From assembly GCF_000309385.1 (NCBI RefSeq), contig NZ_JH976537.1, positions 4,203,984 through 4,267,983 of the forward strand: a DNA stretch of 64,000 bases, written 5' to 3'. Shown here one piece after another: positions 44,756 to 53,583 of the stretch (position 1 is the stretch's first letter; the number at the start of each line of letters is the position of its first letter). Origin of the DNA: Nodosilinea nodulosa PCC 7104 (GTDB lineage Bacteria > Cyanobacteriota > Cyanobacteriia > Phormidesmidales > Phormidesmidaceae). The position numbers were made by a program, and so were the translations under genes. Under the pieces are notes generated by a model. That model did not search any database. It was not told the origin of the DNA and was given only the letters and a program-made list of their open reading frames with translations.

Positions 44756-45065
44756 GGGAATAATCTGCGTTTGGCCAAATCGTCACAGTCTTTAATTCTA
44801 CGGTGAAGCGCCACTTTTCTGGCCTGAGGATTGGCGAGAAAGAAACTCAACCCCCGAGCCGTCAAGGCCTTGGGGCGATCGCTCTCGGCCCTGGAGCCTG
44901 TCTTTGAAAATGTATACAAATGTTGCGACGCAAAAAGTGCTGAACCCCTTTTCCCGTAAGAATTAGAGAGCATCACAGAGTGATAAGCTAACGGTTACGC
45001 TTAAATTTGTTTTTGTCACGTTAGTTCTTGTAAAACGCTGTTCTTGTAAATTGGTGACGCCTTCC
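44756..45065. other. 310-bp divergent regulatory region between the bilin lyase and hemE
   Basis: It must hold both promoters. A direct repeat GTTCTTGTAAA occurs at 45024-45034 and 45040-45050, right before hemE. A GTATAC-centred short palindrome lies near 44914. No RNA gene is visible. Confidence 0.5.
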
Positions 45066-46127
45066 ATGACCGCAGTGAACCAGGTACCTTTGTTGCTCCG
45101 CGCCGCCCGCCACGAAGCGCTAGAGCGTCCTCCGGTGTGGATGATGCGCCAGGCCGGGCGCTACATGAAGGTGTACCGAGACCTGCGCGACAAGTACCCG
45201 TCCTTTCGCGATCGCTCCGAAAACGCCGACCTGGCCATTGAAATTTCGCTCCAGCCCTGGCGCGCCTTTCGCCCCGACGGGGTGATCATGTTCTCCGACA
45301 TTCTGACGCCGCTGCCGGGCATGGGCATTCCCTTCGACATCGTTGAGAGTCAGGGGCCAATCATCGACCCGCCCATTCGCACCCAGGCCCAGGTCGATGC
45401 GGTGCACGACCTCGACCCCGAGACGGCGCTGCCTTACATTCGCACCATTCTGCAAACCCTGCGCCAGGAGGTCGGCAACGATGCTGCCGTGCTGGGCTTT
45501 GTCGGCTCGCCCTGGACCCTGGCCGCCTACGCCGTAGAGGGCAAGACCTCGAAGAGCTACACCAACATCAAGGGTATGGCCTTTAGCCAGCCCGCCATGC
45601 TGCACACCCTGCTAGGCAAGCTGGCCGACAACATCGCCACCTACGTGCGCTACCAGATCGACTGCGGCGCTCAGGTGGTGCAGCTGTTCGACTCCTGGGC
45701 CGGGCAGCTCAGCCCCATGGACTACCGCACCTTTGCCCTGCCCTACCAGCAGCGGGTGGTGCAGCAGGTGAAGCAGACCCACCCAGACACACCGCTGATT
45801 CTCTACATCAGCGGCAGCGCCGGCATCTTTGACATGATGGGTGAGTCGGGGGTCGACATCGTCAGCGTTGACTGGACGGTGGACATGGCCGATGCTCGTC
45901 GTCGCCTTGGACCCAGTATTGGTGTGCAGGGCAATATTGACCCGGCGCTGCTGTTTGGTTCGCAGTCGCTAATTCGCGATCGCATCCTCGATACGATCAA
46001 AAAAGCGGGCAATCGCGGCCACATCCTCAACCTGGGGCACGGCATTCTGCCCGGCACCCCCGAGGAAAACGCCGCCTACTTCTTTGAAACCGCAAAAAAC
46101 ATCGACAAGCTGCTGGCCACTGTGTAA
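45066..46127 (+). CDS. hemE: uroporphyrinogen III decarboxylase
   Basis: HemE removes four carboxyl groups from uroporphyrinogen III to form coproporphyrinogen III, upstream of both haem/bilins and chlorophyll. The 353-residue protein has [50 protein letters not shown] and [16 protein letters not shown] use ATG 45066; GTG 45054 and TTG 45051 are open but atypical. Its position opposite the bilin lyase links the tetrapyrrole steps. Confidence 0.97.
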   Translation: MTAVNQVPLLLRAARHEALERPPVWMMRQAGRYMKVYRDLRDKYPSFRDRSENADLAIEISLQPWRAFRPDGVIMFSDILTPLPGMGIPFDIVESQGPIIDPPIRTQAQVDAVHDLDPETALPYIRTILQTLRQEVGNDAAVLGFVGSPWTLAAYAVEGKTSKSYTNIKGMAFSQPAMLHTLLGKLADNIATYVRYQIDCGAQVVQLFDSWAGQLSPMDYRTFALPYQQRVVQQVKQTHPDTPLILYISGSAGIFDMMGESGVDIVSVDWTVDMADARRRLGPSIGVQGNIDPALLFGSQSLIRDRILDTIKKAGNRGHILNLGHGILPGTPEENAAYFFETAKNIDKLLATV

Positions 46128-46138
46128 TCTCCTGGCAC

Positions 46139-46160
46139 GCTGTAGGGGTGCCCCTACAGC
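46139..46160. repeat. 22-bp hairpin between hemE and the nuclease gene
   Basis: GCTGTAGGGG, a 2-bp loop, then CCCCTACAGC form a perfect stem. It sits 12 bp after hemE and 13 bp before the next start. Its GTAGGG arm resembles the 36-bp palindrome upstream of upp. Confidence 0.8.
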
Positions 46161-46172
46161 GGACCCTCGCCC

Positions 46173-46955
46173 ATGCTCACCCTTACCCAAGGCCACCTGC
46201 GGCAGCTAGAAATTTGCCCCCGCCGCTACCAGTACAGCTACCTAGAGCACGTCCCGGTTCCCACCGATCCGGCGATGCTAGAGCGGCAGTGGTGGGGGAC
46301 ACAGTTTCACCTGGTCATGCAGCAGCGCGAGCTGGGGCTGCCGATTGACGATTTTTTAAGGGAAGATGCGGCCCTGGATGCAGCGGTGAATGGGCTATTG
46401 GCCGCTGCCCCAGAGCTGTTTGTCCCCCAGCCCGACGTCTTTCGCCAAAGCGAGCACCGCCGCACCCTGGCCTTTAATGGCTATATTCTCACCGCCATTT
46501 ACGATCTGCTGGTGCTAGGGCCAGCCTGCGGCCAAATTATCGACTGGAAGACCTACCAGCGGCCGCCCGAGCAGGCGCAGCTGGCCCAGGAGTGGCAGAC
46601 GCGGCTTTACCTCTATCTCCTGGTCGAAACCAGCCACCTAAGGCCTGAGCAGGTCTCGATGACCTACTGGTTTGTGGCTCCGCCCCAGGCCGAAGCGAAT
46701 GCTGAACCGCCCAGCCGTATTACCCTTACCTACAGCGACGATCAGCACCGCCGTACCGGAGCCGATTTGCAGCGGCTGACCGATCACCTGACGACCCTGC
46801 TGGCTCCCGCAGAGGATTTGCCCAAGATTGATGCGGCCCTGGGCTACTGCGCCCAGTGCCCCTTTGCGGTGCGCTGCCAGCGATGGTCCGAGCGCTTTGG
46901 GGCTGCCTACGCCACTCTGCCCGCGATCGCCGACATTGCCGAAGTCCCCCTCTGA
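46173..46955 (+). CDS. PD-(D/E)XK nuclease with probable Fe-S cluster
   Basis: This 260-residue protein is a Cas4/AddB-like nuclease domain. It has CPRRYQYSYLEHV near residue 15, the active-site Asp in YILTAIYDLLVL, IIDWKTYQRPP (the xWK motif) and QTRLYLYLLVE. The C-terminal CAQCPFAVRC with the N-terminal Cys suggests a 4Fe-4S cluster. It lacks a helicase domain and has no Cas genes nearby, so DNA repair is likelier than CRISPR. It lies 45 bp after hemE on the same strand. Confidence 0.85.
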   Translation: MLTLTQGHLRQLEICPRRYQYSYLEHVPVPTDPAMLERQWWGTQFHLVMQQRELGLPIDDFLREDAALDAAVNGLLAAAPELFVPQPDVFRQSEHRRTLAFNGYILTAIYDLLVLGPACGQIIDWKTYQRPPEQAQLAQEWQTRLYLYLLVETSHLRPEQVSMTYWFVAPPQAEANAEPPSRITLTYSDDQHRRTGADLQRLTDHLTTLLAPAEDLPKIDAALGYCAQCPFAVRCQRWSERFGAAYATLPAIADIAEVPL

Positions 46956-46965
46956 GCACCCAGAG

Positions 46966-47745
46966 CTATAGAATTTGGGAGAGAAACTTTTGGGTGCGGT
47001 CTTCGCGGGGGTTGCTGAAAAACTCCTGGGGGGTGTTTTCTTCGACCAGGTAGCCGCTGTCCATGAGCACTACGCGATCGGCCACCTCGCGGGCAAAGCC
47101 GACCTCGTGGGTGACGCAAACCATGGTCATGCCCGAGTCCGCCAGCGATCGCATCACGTCGAGCACCTCCCGCACCATTTCGGGGTCTAGGGCGGAGGTG
47201 GGTTCGTCAAACAGCATCACCTTGGGCTGCATGGCCAGGGAGCGGGCGATCGCCACCCGCTGCTGCTGCCCGCCTGAGAGCTGCCCTGGAAACTTGTGGG
47301 CCTGCTCTAAAATGCCTACCCGCTCCAGCAGCTGCATTGCCACCTCCTGGGCCTTGGCCTTGGGCCAGCGCCGCACCCAAATGGGCGAAAGCGTAATATT
47401 TTGCAGTACCGTCAGGTGAGGAAAGAGATTGAACTGCTGAAACACCATGCCGACTTCGCGGCGAATGGATTCAATGTTCTTCAGGTCGTGGGACAGCTTC
47501 ATCCCATCGACCAGAATGCTGCCTTTTTGATAGCTTTCCAGAGCGTTAAAGGTGCGAATAAACGTGGACTTTCCGGAACCCGAAGGCCCCATTACCACGA
47601 CCACTTCGCCCTTGCTTACGGTCAGACTCACCCCTTTCAAAACGTGGAAGCCGTTGTCGTACCACTTCTCCACATTTTCGGCGATAATCATGGGCTGGTT
47701 GTCAGCGGTATTATCTCCAATGGTTTCCGTTTGAAACTGAGTCAT
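46966..47745 (-). CDS. bgtA: amino-acid ABC transporter ATP-binding protein (BgtA/AapP-like)
   Basis: This 259-residue ATPase drives uptake by the permease pair upstream. Walker A is GPSGSGKST, the signature is [10 protein letters not shown] and Walker B is [16 protein letters not shown]. It belongs to the polar amino-acid (PAAT) class. It is the last gene of the minus-strand operon natF-natG-natH-bgtA, 149 bp after natH. In Anabaena, BgtA also serves the Bgt basic amino-acid system, so the name is by similarity. Confidence 0.9.
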   Translation of the reverse strand: MTQFQTETIGDNTADNQPMIIAENVEKWYDNGFHVLKGVSLTVSKGEVVVVMGPSGSGKSTFIRTFNALESYQKGSILVDGMKLSHDLKNIESIRREVGMVFQQFNLFPHLTVLQNITLSPIWVRRWPKAKAQEVAMQLLERVGILEQAHKFPGQLSGGQQQRVAIARSLAMQPKVMLFDEPTSALDPEMVREVLDVMRSLADSGMTMVCVTHEVGFAREVADRVVLMDSGYLVEENTPQEFFSNPREDRTQKFLSQIL

Positions 47746-47894
47746 GTTGTTTGTTATTCCAGTAGTTTCAATGGTCCTACGGGGCTAGCCTTAACCCTTT
47801 GCAGCTGGCCAACCAGCGAATGAATTAGGCATATATTCAACGTATTTTAGTGGGTCAGTACCCCCTTGCGTCGGTGAGATTTGTTACATCTTGC

Positions 47895-49133
47895 TTAGTG
47901 CGAGGTCTTAAGCTGTTTTTCCAGTCGTCGGCTGCCCTGAGACATGGCGTAGCACAGGCCCCAGTAGAGTAATCCGATAAACAAATAGACCTCGGCATAG
48001 CGGCCAATGAACTGCGGATTAGCCAGAATAGAGCGGCTGATTCCCAGCAGGTCAAACAGCCCCACAATGGACACCAGAGTCGTGTCTTGAAGCAGGCTGA
48101 TAAATAGACCCACAATGGCTGGAATCGATATTTTCAGAGCCTGAGGAAGGACGATCAGCACCATAGACAGGGGTGTATTTAGCCCCAGGGAACTGGCGGC
48201 CTCGTACTGGCCCTTTGGAATGGCTTGCAGCCCGCCCCGCACCGTCTCAGCCAGGTAGGCGGCGGTAAATAACGTCAGGCCCAGGGTGGCTCGCAGGACC
48301 AGGTCGAGGCGAATGTTCTGCGGCAAAAACAGGGGAATCATAATCAGGCCGATAAATAAAATAGCGATCAGCGGCACCCCCCGCACCACCTCGATATAGA
48401 TAGTCGACAGCCAGCGAATCACCGGCAGAGAGCTCTGGCGACCCAGCGCCAGAAGCACCCCAAACGGAAATGACAGCACAATGCTGACTAAGGACATAAA
48501 TGCTGTTAGCAGCAGCCCTCCCCAGGCCGTGGTAGACACTACCGGCAGGCCCAGCCCACCCGCCATCAGCCAGAGCCCCACAAAAAAGGACAGGCCCCAA
48601 GCCAGGGAGAGCCAGTTCCCCAGCCCCGATTTCCGCTGTCCCAGCCACCGCCCCACCCAGGCCGCCGCCAGCACCAGGGCCACCAAACCCAAAAGCTTAA
48701 GCCGCACGAGCAGTGGGGCTCCCCCCTCAACGCTCGGCAGGGGCATGAGCACAATGACCAGTGCCGCAAGGCCGACGCCAATCAGCACCGAGCGACTGAA
48801 CAGCCGGGTCGCCATCTGGGCTAAAACTCCCCAGGTCAACCCTGCCAGCAGGGCTATCAGGGTCAGCAGCAGCCACATCCGCCAGTACTGGTTAGCCGGA
48901 AATCGGCCCACAAAAAACAGCGGCAGGTTGGTCGGAATCACGCTCCACTTGGCGGTACTAAAGGCCCAGCGCAGGAATCCAATCACCGTATTGATCAGAA
49001 CAAAACCTACCAAAATGGTTAGCAGGCTGTTGAACCAGTCGCTAAAAAGGTTTTTCTTGGCCCAGTCCAGCGGCGTTAGATTTACAGCCGACGGACGCTG
49101 GGAAACGGGAGACGGCGGATGGGTGGCACTCAT
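47895..49133 (-). CDS. natH: amino-acid ABC transporter permease (NatH/AapM-like)
   Basis: This 412-residue inner-membrane permease has a long N-terminal part with extra helices and a C-terminal BPD_transp_1 domain. The domain holds IEVVRGVPLIAILFIGL and the EAA-type loop ETVRGGLQAIPKGQYEAASSLGL. This long form is typical of Aap/Nat-II M subunits. Its ATG at 49133 is 2 bp after the natG stop, showing translational coupling. Confidence 0.88.
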   Translation of the reverse strand: MSATHPPSPVSQRPSAVNLTPLDWAKKNLFSDWFNSLLTILVGFVLINTVIGFLRWAFSTAKWSVIPTNLPLFFVGRFPANQYWRMWLLLTLIALLAGLTWGVLAQMATRLFSRSVLIGVGLAALVIVLMPLPSVEGGAPLLVRLKLLGLVALVLAAAWVGRWLGQRKSGLGNWLSLAWGLSFFVGLWLMAGGLGLPVVSTTAWGGLLLTAFMSLVSIVLSFPFGVLLALGRQSSLPVIRWLSTIYIEVVRGVPLIAILFIGLIMIPLFLPQNIRLDLVLRATLGLTLFTAAYLAETVRGGLQAIPKGQYEAASSLGLNTPLSMVLIVLPQALKISIPAIVGLFISLLQDTTLVSIVGLFDLLGISRSILANPQFIGRYAEVYLFIGLLYWGLCYAMSQGSRRLEKQLKTSH

Positions 49134-49135
49134 GG

Positions 49136-50308
49136 CTAACGTTCCTGAATCTTAACGGCGCGGTTGAACTGATTCATAACCAGCGAAATAATTAAATTGA
49201 CGGCCAGGTAAGTGACTGTCCATAGAAGCACTACCTCAACGGCTCGCCCGGTTTGGTTTTGAGTAGTTTGCCCAGTCGCAAAAATATCTGGATAGCCGAT
49301 CGCCAGGGCCAAACTGGAATTTTTGGCGAGGTTCATGTACTGGCTGCTGAGGGAGGGAATCATCACCCTAAGGGCCTGGGGAAAAACGACCAGCCGCATA
49401 GCCAGACCGCTCTTAAGCCCCAGCGAACGAGCCGCTTCCCACTGGCCCCGAGATACCGACTGAATGCCGGCCCGCACGATTTCGGCAATAAAGGCCCCGG
49501 TGTAAAACGTCAGCCCCCCCAGCATGGCGGCGTACTCAATGGAGATCCGCAAGCCTCCTACAACATCGTTGCCGTTGGCCAGTTTCGGAAAACTCCAGCC
49601 CAGGCCAAAACAAAAAATTAATAGCGCGATCGCCCCGGTGGCCAACAGCGCCAGCAATTGAGGCCGACCGGAAACTCCCGCCTCTTCCATCACCCGCACG
49701 CGCCAGCGCCAGATAAAGTAGGCGGCTATGGCCAGCAGAACCAGAGCTGCGGTCGCAATCCAGGCCCCAGGCGTATTGGCAGGCCAGGGAATCATCAGCC
49801 CTTTTTTGCTGACAAAAGCCAGGCCCAGCAGGCGAGTTACCTCTGCCCCCTGGGAAAGCCCAAACAGGATGACGAAGTACCAGACAAAAAGCTGTAGGAG
49901 CAGGGGTGTATTGCGAACAATCTCAACATAGAGCAGGTTAATTTTGTGGACTAACCAGTTATCGGAAAAACTAGCTATGCCCGCAACCACTCCGACGGCC
50001 GTGGCCGTTAAGAAGCCCACCACAATGAGCCGCAGGGTATTCACGAACCCAACCACTAAAGCCCAGCCGTAGGTGTCGTTAGTTTGGTAGGGCAGAATAC
50101 TCTCCCCAATATTGAATCCGGCCTGGTTTTTAAGGAAGCCAAAATTGAACTGCCTGCCCAACTGCTGGAGATTTCGGTTCATATTCCCCAGCAAAATTGA
50201 GATTGTGACCAGCACCACAACCAGCACCACAACCTGAAAGGCCAGACGGATAAAGCGATCGTCTCGCCAGATAGGAACTTTCTCATCTGAGGAGCGAAGG
50301 GATGTCAT
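49136..50308 (-). CDS. natG: amino-acid ABC transporter permease (NatG/AapQ-like)
   Basis: This 390-residue permease has helices from residue 20 and a BPD_transp_1 domain with EIVRNTPLLLQLFVWYF and the EAA loop AGIQSVSRGQWEAARSLGL. It pairs with NatH. I choose ATG 50308 because GAGG stands 6 bp before it; ATG 50320 and TTG 50323 are also open. An intercistronic hairpin separates it from natF. Confidence 0.88.
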   Translation of the reverse strand: MTSLRSSDEKVPIWRDDRFIRLAFQVVVLVVVLVTISILLGNMNRNLQQLGRQFNFGFLKNQAGFNIGESILPYQTNDTYGWALVVGFVNTLRLIVVGFLTATAVGVVAGIASFSDNWLVHKINLLYVEIVRNTPLLLQLFVWYFVILFGLSQGAEVTRLLGLAFVSKKGLMIPWPANTPGAWIATAALVLLAIAAYFIWRWRVRVMEEAGVSGRPQLLALLATGAIALLIFCFGLGWSFPKLANGNDVVGGLRISIEYAAMLGGLTFYTGAFIAEIVRAGIQSVSRGQWEAARSLGLKSGLAMRLVVFPQALRVMIPSLSSQYMNLAKNSSLALAIGYPDIFATGQTTQNQTGRAVEVVLLWTVTYLAVNLIISLVMNQFNRAVKIQER

Positions 50309-50339
50309 AAAAGGCCTCATCAAAGGAAGGTGCTCTTTT

Positions 50340-50376
50340 GCCGTAGCGTCTGGCCCCTAGGACCAGGCGCTACGGC
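50340..50376 (-). promoter_or_regulatory. intercistronic stem-loop between natF and natG
   Basis: GCCGTAGCGCCTGG and CCAGACGCTACGGC (minus-strand sense, one G-U pair) form a 14-bp stem with a 9-nt loop. It starts 50 bp after the natF stop. There is no T tract in the minus direction. Such stems often stabilise the upstream binding-protein mRNA. Confidence 0.6.
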
Positions 50377-50426
50377 TAGTCAGTCCAGACAGTAGAAAGG
50401 TCCGCTATCCGATCCACAGCCATTCC

Positions 50427-51512
50427 TTAGCGGAACGGCGGCGAGTAAATTAACCCGCCTTCGGTCCAGAGATTGTTCAGACCCCGATCGAGTTTGAGCG
50501 GTGAGTCTGCCCCCACATTGCGCTCAAAGATTTCGCCGTAGTTGCCAGTGGTCTTAATCACAGCCACCATAAAGTCGTTGGGTAGACCGAGCTGCTGCCC
50601 CAACTCTCCCTGAGCACCCAAAAAGCCCTGGATGTCGGGGTTGTCGCTACTCGTCATCTGGTCAACATTGGCCTGGGTAATGCCAAACTCTTCAGCCTGC
50701 ATCAGGCCAAAGGTCACCCATTTGACGACATCAAACCAGGCGGAATCGTTGTTGATGGTGACCGGACCCAGGGGTTCTTTAGAAAGTACATCGGGGAGCA
50801 GGATATTGTCGTCCGGGTTGGGCAGGCCGGTGCGCTTGGCCGCCAGCTGAGAGCGATCGGAGGTAAACCCCTCACAACGACCCTCGGTGTAGGCTGCCGA
50901 CGCCGCATTGGAATCCTGAAATTTAACTTCGTTGACGGTAATGCCGGCTTCTTTAGCGCGGCTGGCCAGGTTGAGTTCGGTGGTGGTGCCGGTCTCAACA
51001 CAGACAGACTTGCCGTCTAGCCCATCAAAATTGGTAATTCCGCTCGCCTTGGTCACCATCACCCCCTGACCGTCGTAGAAGGTGGTAGGGGCGAACTCCA
51101 GACCGTTACCGCCAGCGGCGTCCCGACTTAGGGTCCAGGTTGTGTTTCGGGCCAGCATATCCACTTCCCCGTTTTGCAAAGCGGGGAAACGCGCTGTGGA
51201 GTCAAGGTTACGATATTCGATCTTGCTGTCGATATCGTCGGAGGCACCGAATAGAGCTGCTGCCACGGCCCGGCAGGTATCTACATCTAGACCGGAGTAT
51301 TTGCCGCTTTGATCGACAAAGCTAAATCCAGGAATGGTACCTTCCACGCCGCAGATCAGCTTGCCCCGAGATTTGATTGTGTCGAGACGGCTGGCCACAC
51401 TGGTAGTAGCGGTTCCATTATCACCGCTCGAGCCTGTTGTCGTGGTTGTGGAACCACCACAGGCTGTGACCGTCAAGCTTAGAGCAGCGGCCAACAAAAT
51501 CCACTTGCGCAT
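50427..51512 (-). CDS. natF: amino-acid ABC transporter substrate-binding lipoprotein (NatF/AapJ-like)
   Basis: This 361-residue lipoprotein has a signal peptide and lipobox VTAC (cysteine about 18), a Ser/Thr/Gly linker, and a periplasmic binding domain. The domain holds GKLICGVEGTIPGFSFVDQSGKYSGLDVDTCRAVAAALFG, abbreviated, and the AapJ-type NYGEIFERNVG. It feeds polar/general L-amino acids to NatG/NatH. I use ATG 51512 with GAGG 6 bp upstream. A duplicated region lies upstream. Confidence 0.88.
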   Translation of the reverse strand: MRKWILLAAALSLTVTACGGSTTTTTGSSGDNGTATTSVASRLDTIKSRGKLICGVEGTIPGFSFVDQSGKYSGLDVDTCRAVAAALFGASDDIDSKIEYRNLDSTARFPALQNGEVDMLARNTTWTLSRDAAGGNGLEFAPTTFYDGQGVMVTKASGITNFDGLDGKSVCVETGTTTELNLASRAKEAGITVNEVKFQDSNAASAAYTEGRCEGFTSDRSQLAAKRTGLPNPDDNILLPDVLSKEPLGPVTINNDSAWFDVVKWVTFGLMQAEEFGITQANVDQMTSSDNPDIQGFLGAQGELGQQLGLPNDFMVAVIKTTGNYGEIFERNVGADSPLKLDRGLNNLWTEGGLIYSPPFR

Positions 51513-51553
51513 ATCTACCTCACTCACAACTCACATCAATAAAATCGCAAAAA

Positions 51554-51777
51554 ACCGCAAAACTTAGTTAACCAAGCGAGGATGTCAAATCTGCTTAACA
51601 TTCCAGCGGTTTAAGCTTTCATTTTGCACTGACAATAATATACCGGGCTGGCTTCTCCGGACGCTTTATCCCGGCTCATTGCAAAGAACCGTAGAACTTA
51701 GCTCAAACAGTCAGAGACATTGAGCTTGCTTAACATTCCACTGGTTTGGGTTTTAATTTTGCATCACAGATAACACT
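51554..51777. repeat. diverged tandem duplication upstream of natF
   Basis: Two copies about 134 bp apart (51554-51640 and 51688-51777) share ACCGYARAACTTAG, then GCTTAACATTCCA, then GGTTT and ATTTTGCA in order, with changes between them. Reading on the minus strand, copy 1 holds TTGACA as a possible -35. The duplication probably carries promoter or regulator sites for natF. Confidence 0.6.
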
Positions 51778-52127
51778 ATGCTGCTCTGAGTTCCCTAAGT
51801 TTTGGGGGAAATGATTTTTTGGCTGCATCACCGATTTGCGCAAGCGGTGAGCCAGGCGGGCAAGCTTTTGGCTCACGCTAGGGGACAGTTAGGCCCCCGA
51901 GGCTTGTGTCTGGGCACTGGCTTAGGTGGCTGTTACGTATGCGTAGTTGGCCTTGAGGTTAGCAGGCCGTGTGTTGTGCTGCATCAGGCTCAATCTAGCT
52001 GGCGCGTTGCGGCTGTTCTTTGCGTGGAGGGCAGGGAAGGTCGCGCTAGTGGCAATACACGCTTATGACGACTTGATTAAAAAATAATTATCGGCCAGTG
52101 CGGCCAAGTGGTAGCTATAGATGCGAT
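51778..52127. other. 350-bp interval with no supported gene
   Basis: A plus-strand frame at 51802-52068 has no recognisable features and no ribosome site, so I do not call it. Nothing else is visible. Confidence 0.45.
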
Positions 52128-52337
52128 CTAGCGTCCCTGAGCCAGATCGCGGATGAGGGGAATTTTGGCGCGAATGTAGCAGTAGAGCTGATCGGTTTCG
52201 GTCTGGTTGATCGGCTGTTGCCCGATAAACTGGTCTAACAACCAGCACACCAGGCTGTTGTCATCTAGGGCTAGAAGATGACTGCTCTGTGAACGGTCTA
52301 CCAAAGACCACAGGTGGCGCAGGATCTGGGGGTTCAT
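52128..52337 (-). CDS. small conserved cyanobacterial protein
   Basis: This 69-residue helical protein begins MNPQILRHLWSLVDRSQSSHLLALDD and ends IRAKIPLIRDLAQG. I recall similar short cyanobacterial proteins with the IL-x-LWS and PLIRDLA ends, but no function. It has no membrane segment. Confidence 0.65.
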   Translation of the reverse strand: MNPQILRHLWSLVDRSQSSHLLALDDNSLVCWLLDQFIGQQPINQTETDQLYCYIRAKIPLIRDLAQGR

Positions 52338-52491
52338 AGCAGTTGTTAATAATTTCTTTAGATTTATAGTAGTGCATCTGCCTCCGCATACGAGTGAGGC
52401 TGTGAATTATTAACATCGCCTATTTTTTGGGGTTGCCAATCTATCTCGGGAGAGAGATGTGATCGGGCGGGGCGGTGGGGCGGTGGCTGTT

Positions 52492-53205
52492 TTAGGAATC
52501 TGCGTTCCAGGCGATCGCGCGCGCCACGGCGCAGATGCCCCCTACGGTAACGCCGCTCTGTCGGAGGGTTTGGGCTGCGGCCTGGGCCGTAGCCCCCGTA
52601 GTGAAAATGTCGTCGAGTAGCCACACCGTTGCTTTGCGCAGCGTGCGGACTTGGGCTGGATTGACGGCAAAGGCCTGGGCCAGGTTGCGCTGGCGGGCTG
52701 AGCGCCCCAGGCTGTGCTGCGCCTGGGTGGCCTGCGATCGCACCAGCCCCTGACTGCACAGGGGCAGCCGGGTCTGTCGGCAAAACCACTGGGCCAACAG
52801 ATCGGCCTGGTTAAAGCCCCGCTGCTGGAGTTTGCTGGCATGCAGCGGGATGGGCACGATCGCCACTGGGCTGGCCGCTGGATCGCGCCTGGGGGCATGT
52901 CGGTGCCAGGTTTGCCCCAGTTCGATGCCCAAAAACTGAGCCAGGTCGGTGTGGCCGCTGTACTTGAGGCTGCCAATGGCCTGGCGCAGGCTGCCTTCGT
53001 AGCAGCCCCAGGTGATCACCGCCAGGTCGGTCCCGGGGTCGTAGGGGGTGGAGGTTTGGCACTGGCGCAGCCGACGGCAGCAGCTGGGGCAGAGGACTGC
53101 TGAAGCCGATCGCTGGCACAGCGGGCAGGGGCTGGACAAAACCAGGCTGAGCAGCTGGCGTTTGCCCTGGACTAGCCAGGTCTGAACCGATGAGGGCATG
53201 GGCAT
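52492..53205 (-). CDS. comF: ComF family phosphoribosyltransferase-like protein
   Basis: This 237-residue protein has an N-terminal zinc ribbon (CPLCQRSASAVLCPSCC) and a C-terminal PRT domain with the PRPP-type loop VWLLDDIFTTGATAQAAAQTL. ComF is needed for DNA uptake in transformable bacteria and may couple to nucleotide use. Together with the DprA-like and EbsA-like genes it fits a natural-competence capacity, although the genes are not clustered. Start ATG 53205, or ATG 53199. Confidence 0.9.
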   Translation of the reverse strand: MPMPSSVQTWLVQGKRQLLSLVLSSPCPLCQRSASAVLCPSCCRRLRQCQTSTPYDPGTDLAVITWGCYEGSLRQAIGSLKYSGHTDLAQFLGIELGQTWHRHAPRRDPAASPVAIVPIPLHASKLQQRGFNQADLLAQWFCRQTRLPLCSQGLVRSQATQAQHSLGRSARQRNLAQAFAVNPAQVRTLRKATVWLLDDIFTTGATAQAAAQTLRQSGVTVGGICAVARAIAWNADS

Positions 53206-53583
53206 GGGGATGGTTCCCTACGAAGGAAAGGCAGGACTTTGCGGCAGCGCTGCTGGGTCTATTGTTGTGGAGACCAGCGGCCGTGACGAGGGTGAAACTA
53301 ATGAATCTGGCGGCTGTTTGGCCAACTCTAAGTCGCTGGGCAGGCGGCCAAGGCGGTAGCCATCACGTAGAATCAGTACATATAAGATATTGACTTCAAA
53401 AAGCTGCGCTTGGGGCGGGTTGCTCCTCAGCAATTGCCCCTTGGCTTAAAGGTTCCAGCGTTTGGGCAGACCCGGCGCCCTGGGCCATGGCTAAGCATTG
53501 ATTAAAAACCGAATACAAACCCTAATACGTTGGCCATCTCCCCCCCGCTGGTTTTCAGTGAGGGCTAGCCTTTTACTTTTGGT
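53206..53583. other. 378-bp divergent interval
   Basis: It separates comF and the PEP-synthase-like gene. A minus-strand frame at 53218-53433 (71 codons) lacks motifs and I do not support it. No repeat or RNA is visible. Confidence 0.45.

Noticed and set aside
46173-46955. PD-(D/E)XK gene considered as cas4 of a CRISPR system
   Set aside because: No repeat array or cas1/cas2-like gene is present in the window.
51802-52068. 88-codon plus-strand frame
   Set aside because: No ribosome site, no family match and odd Cys/Val/Gly content.
53218-53433. 71-codon minus-strand frame between comF and the PEP-synthase-like gene
   Set aside because: No motif or ribosome site; downstream half looks like low-complexity non-coding translation.
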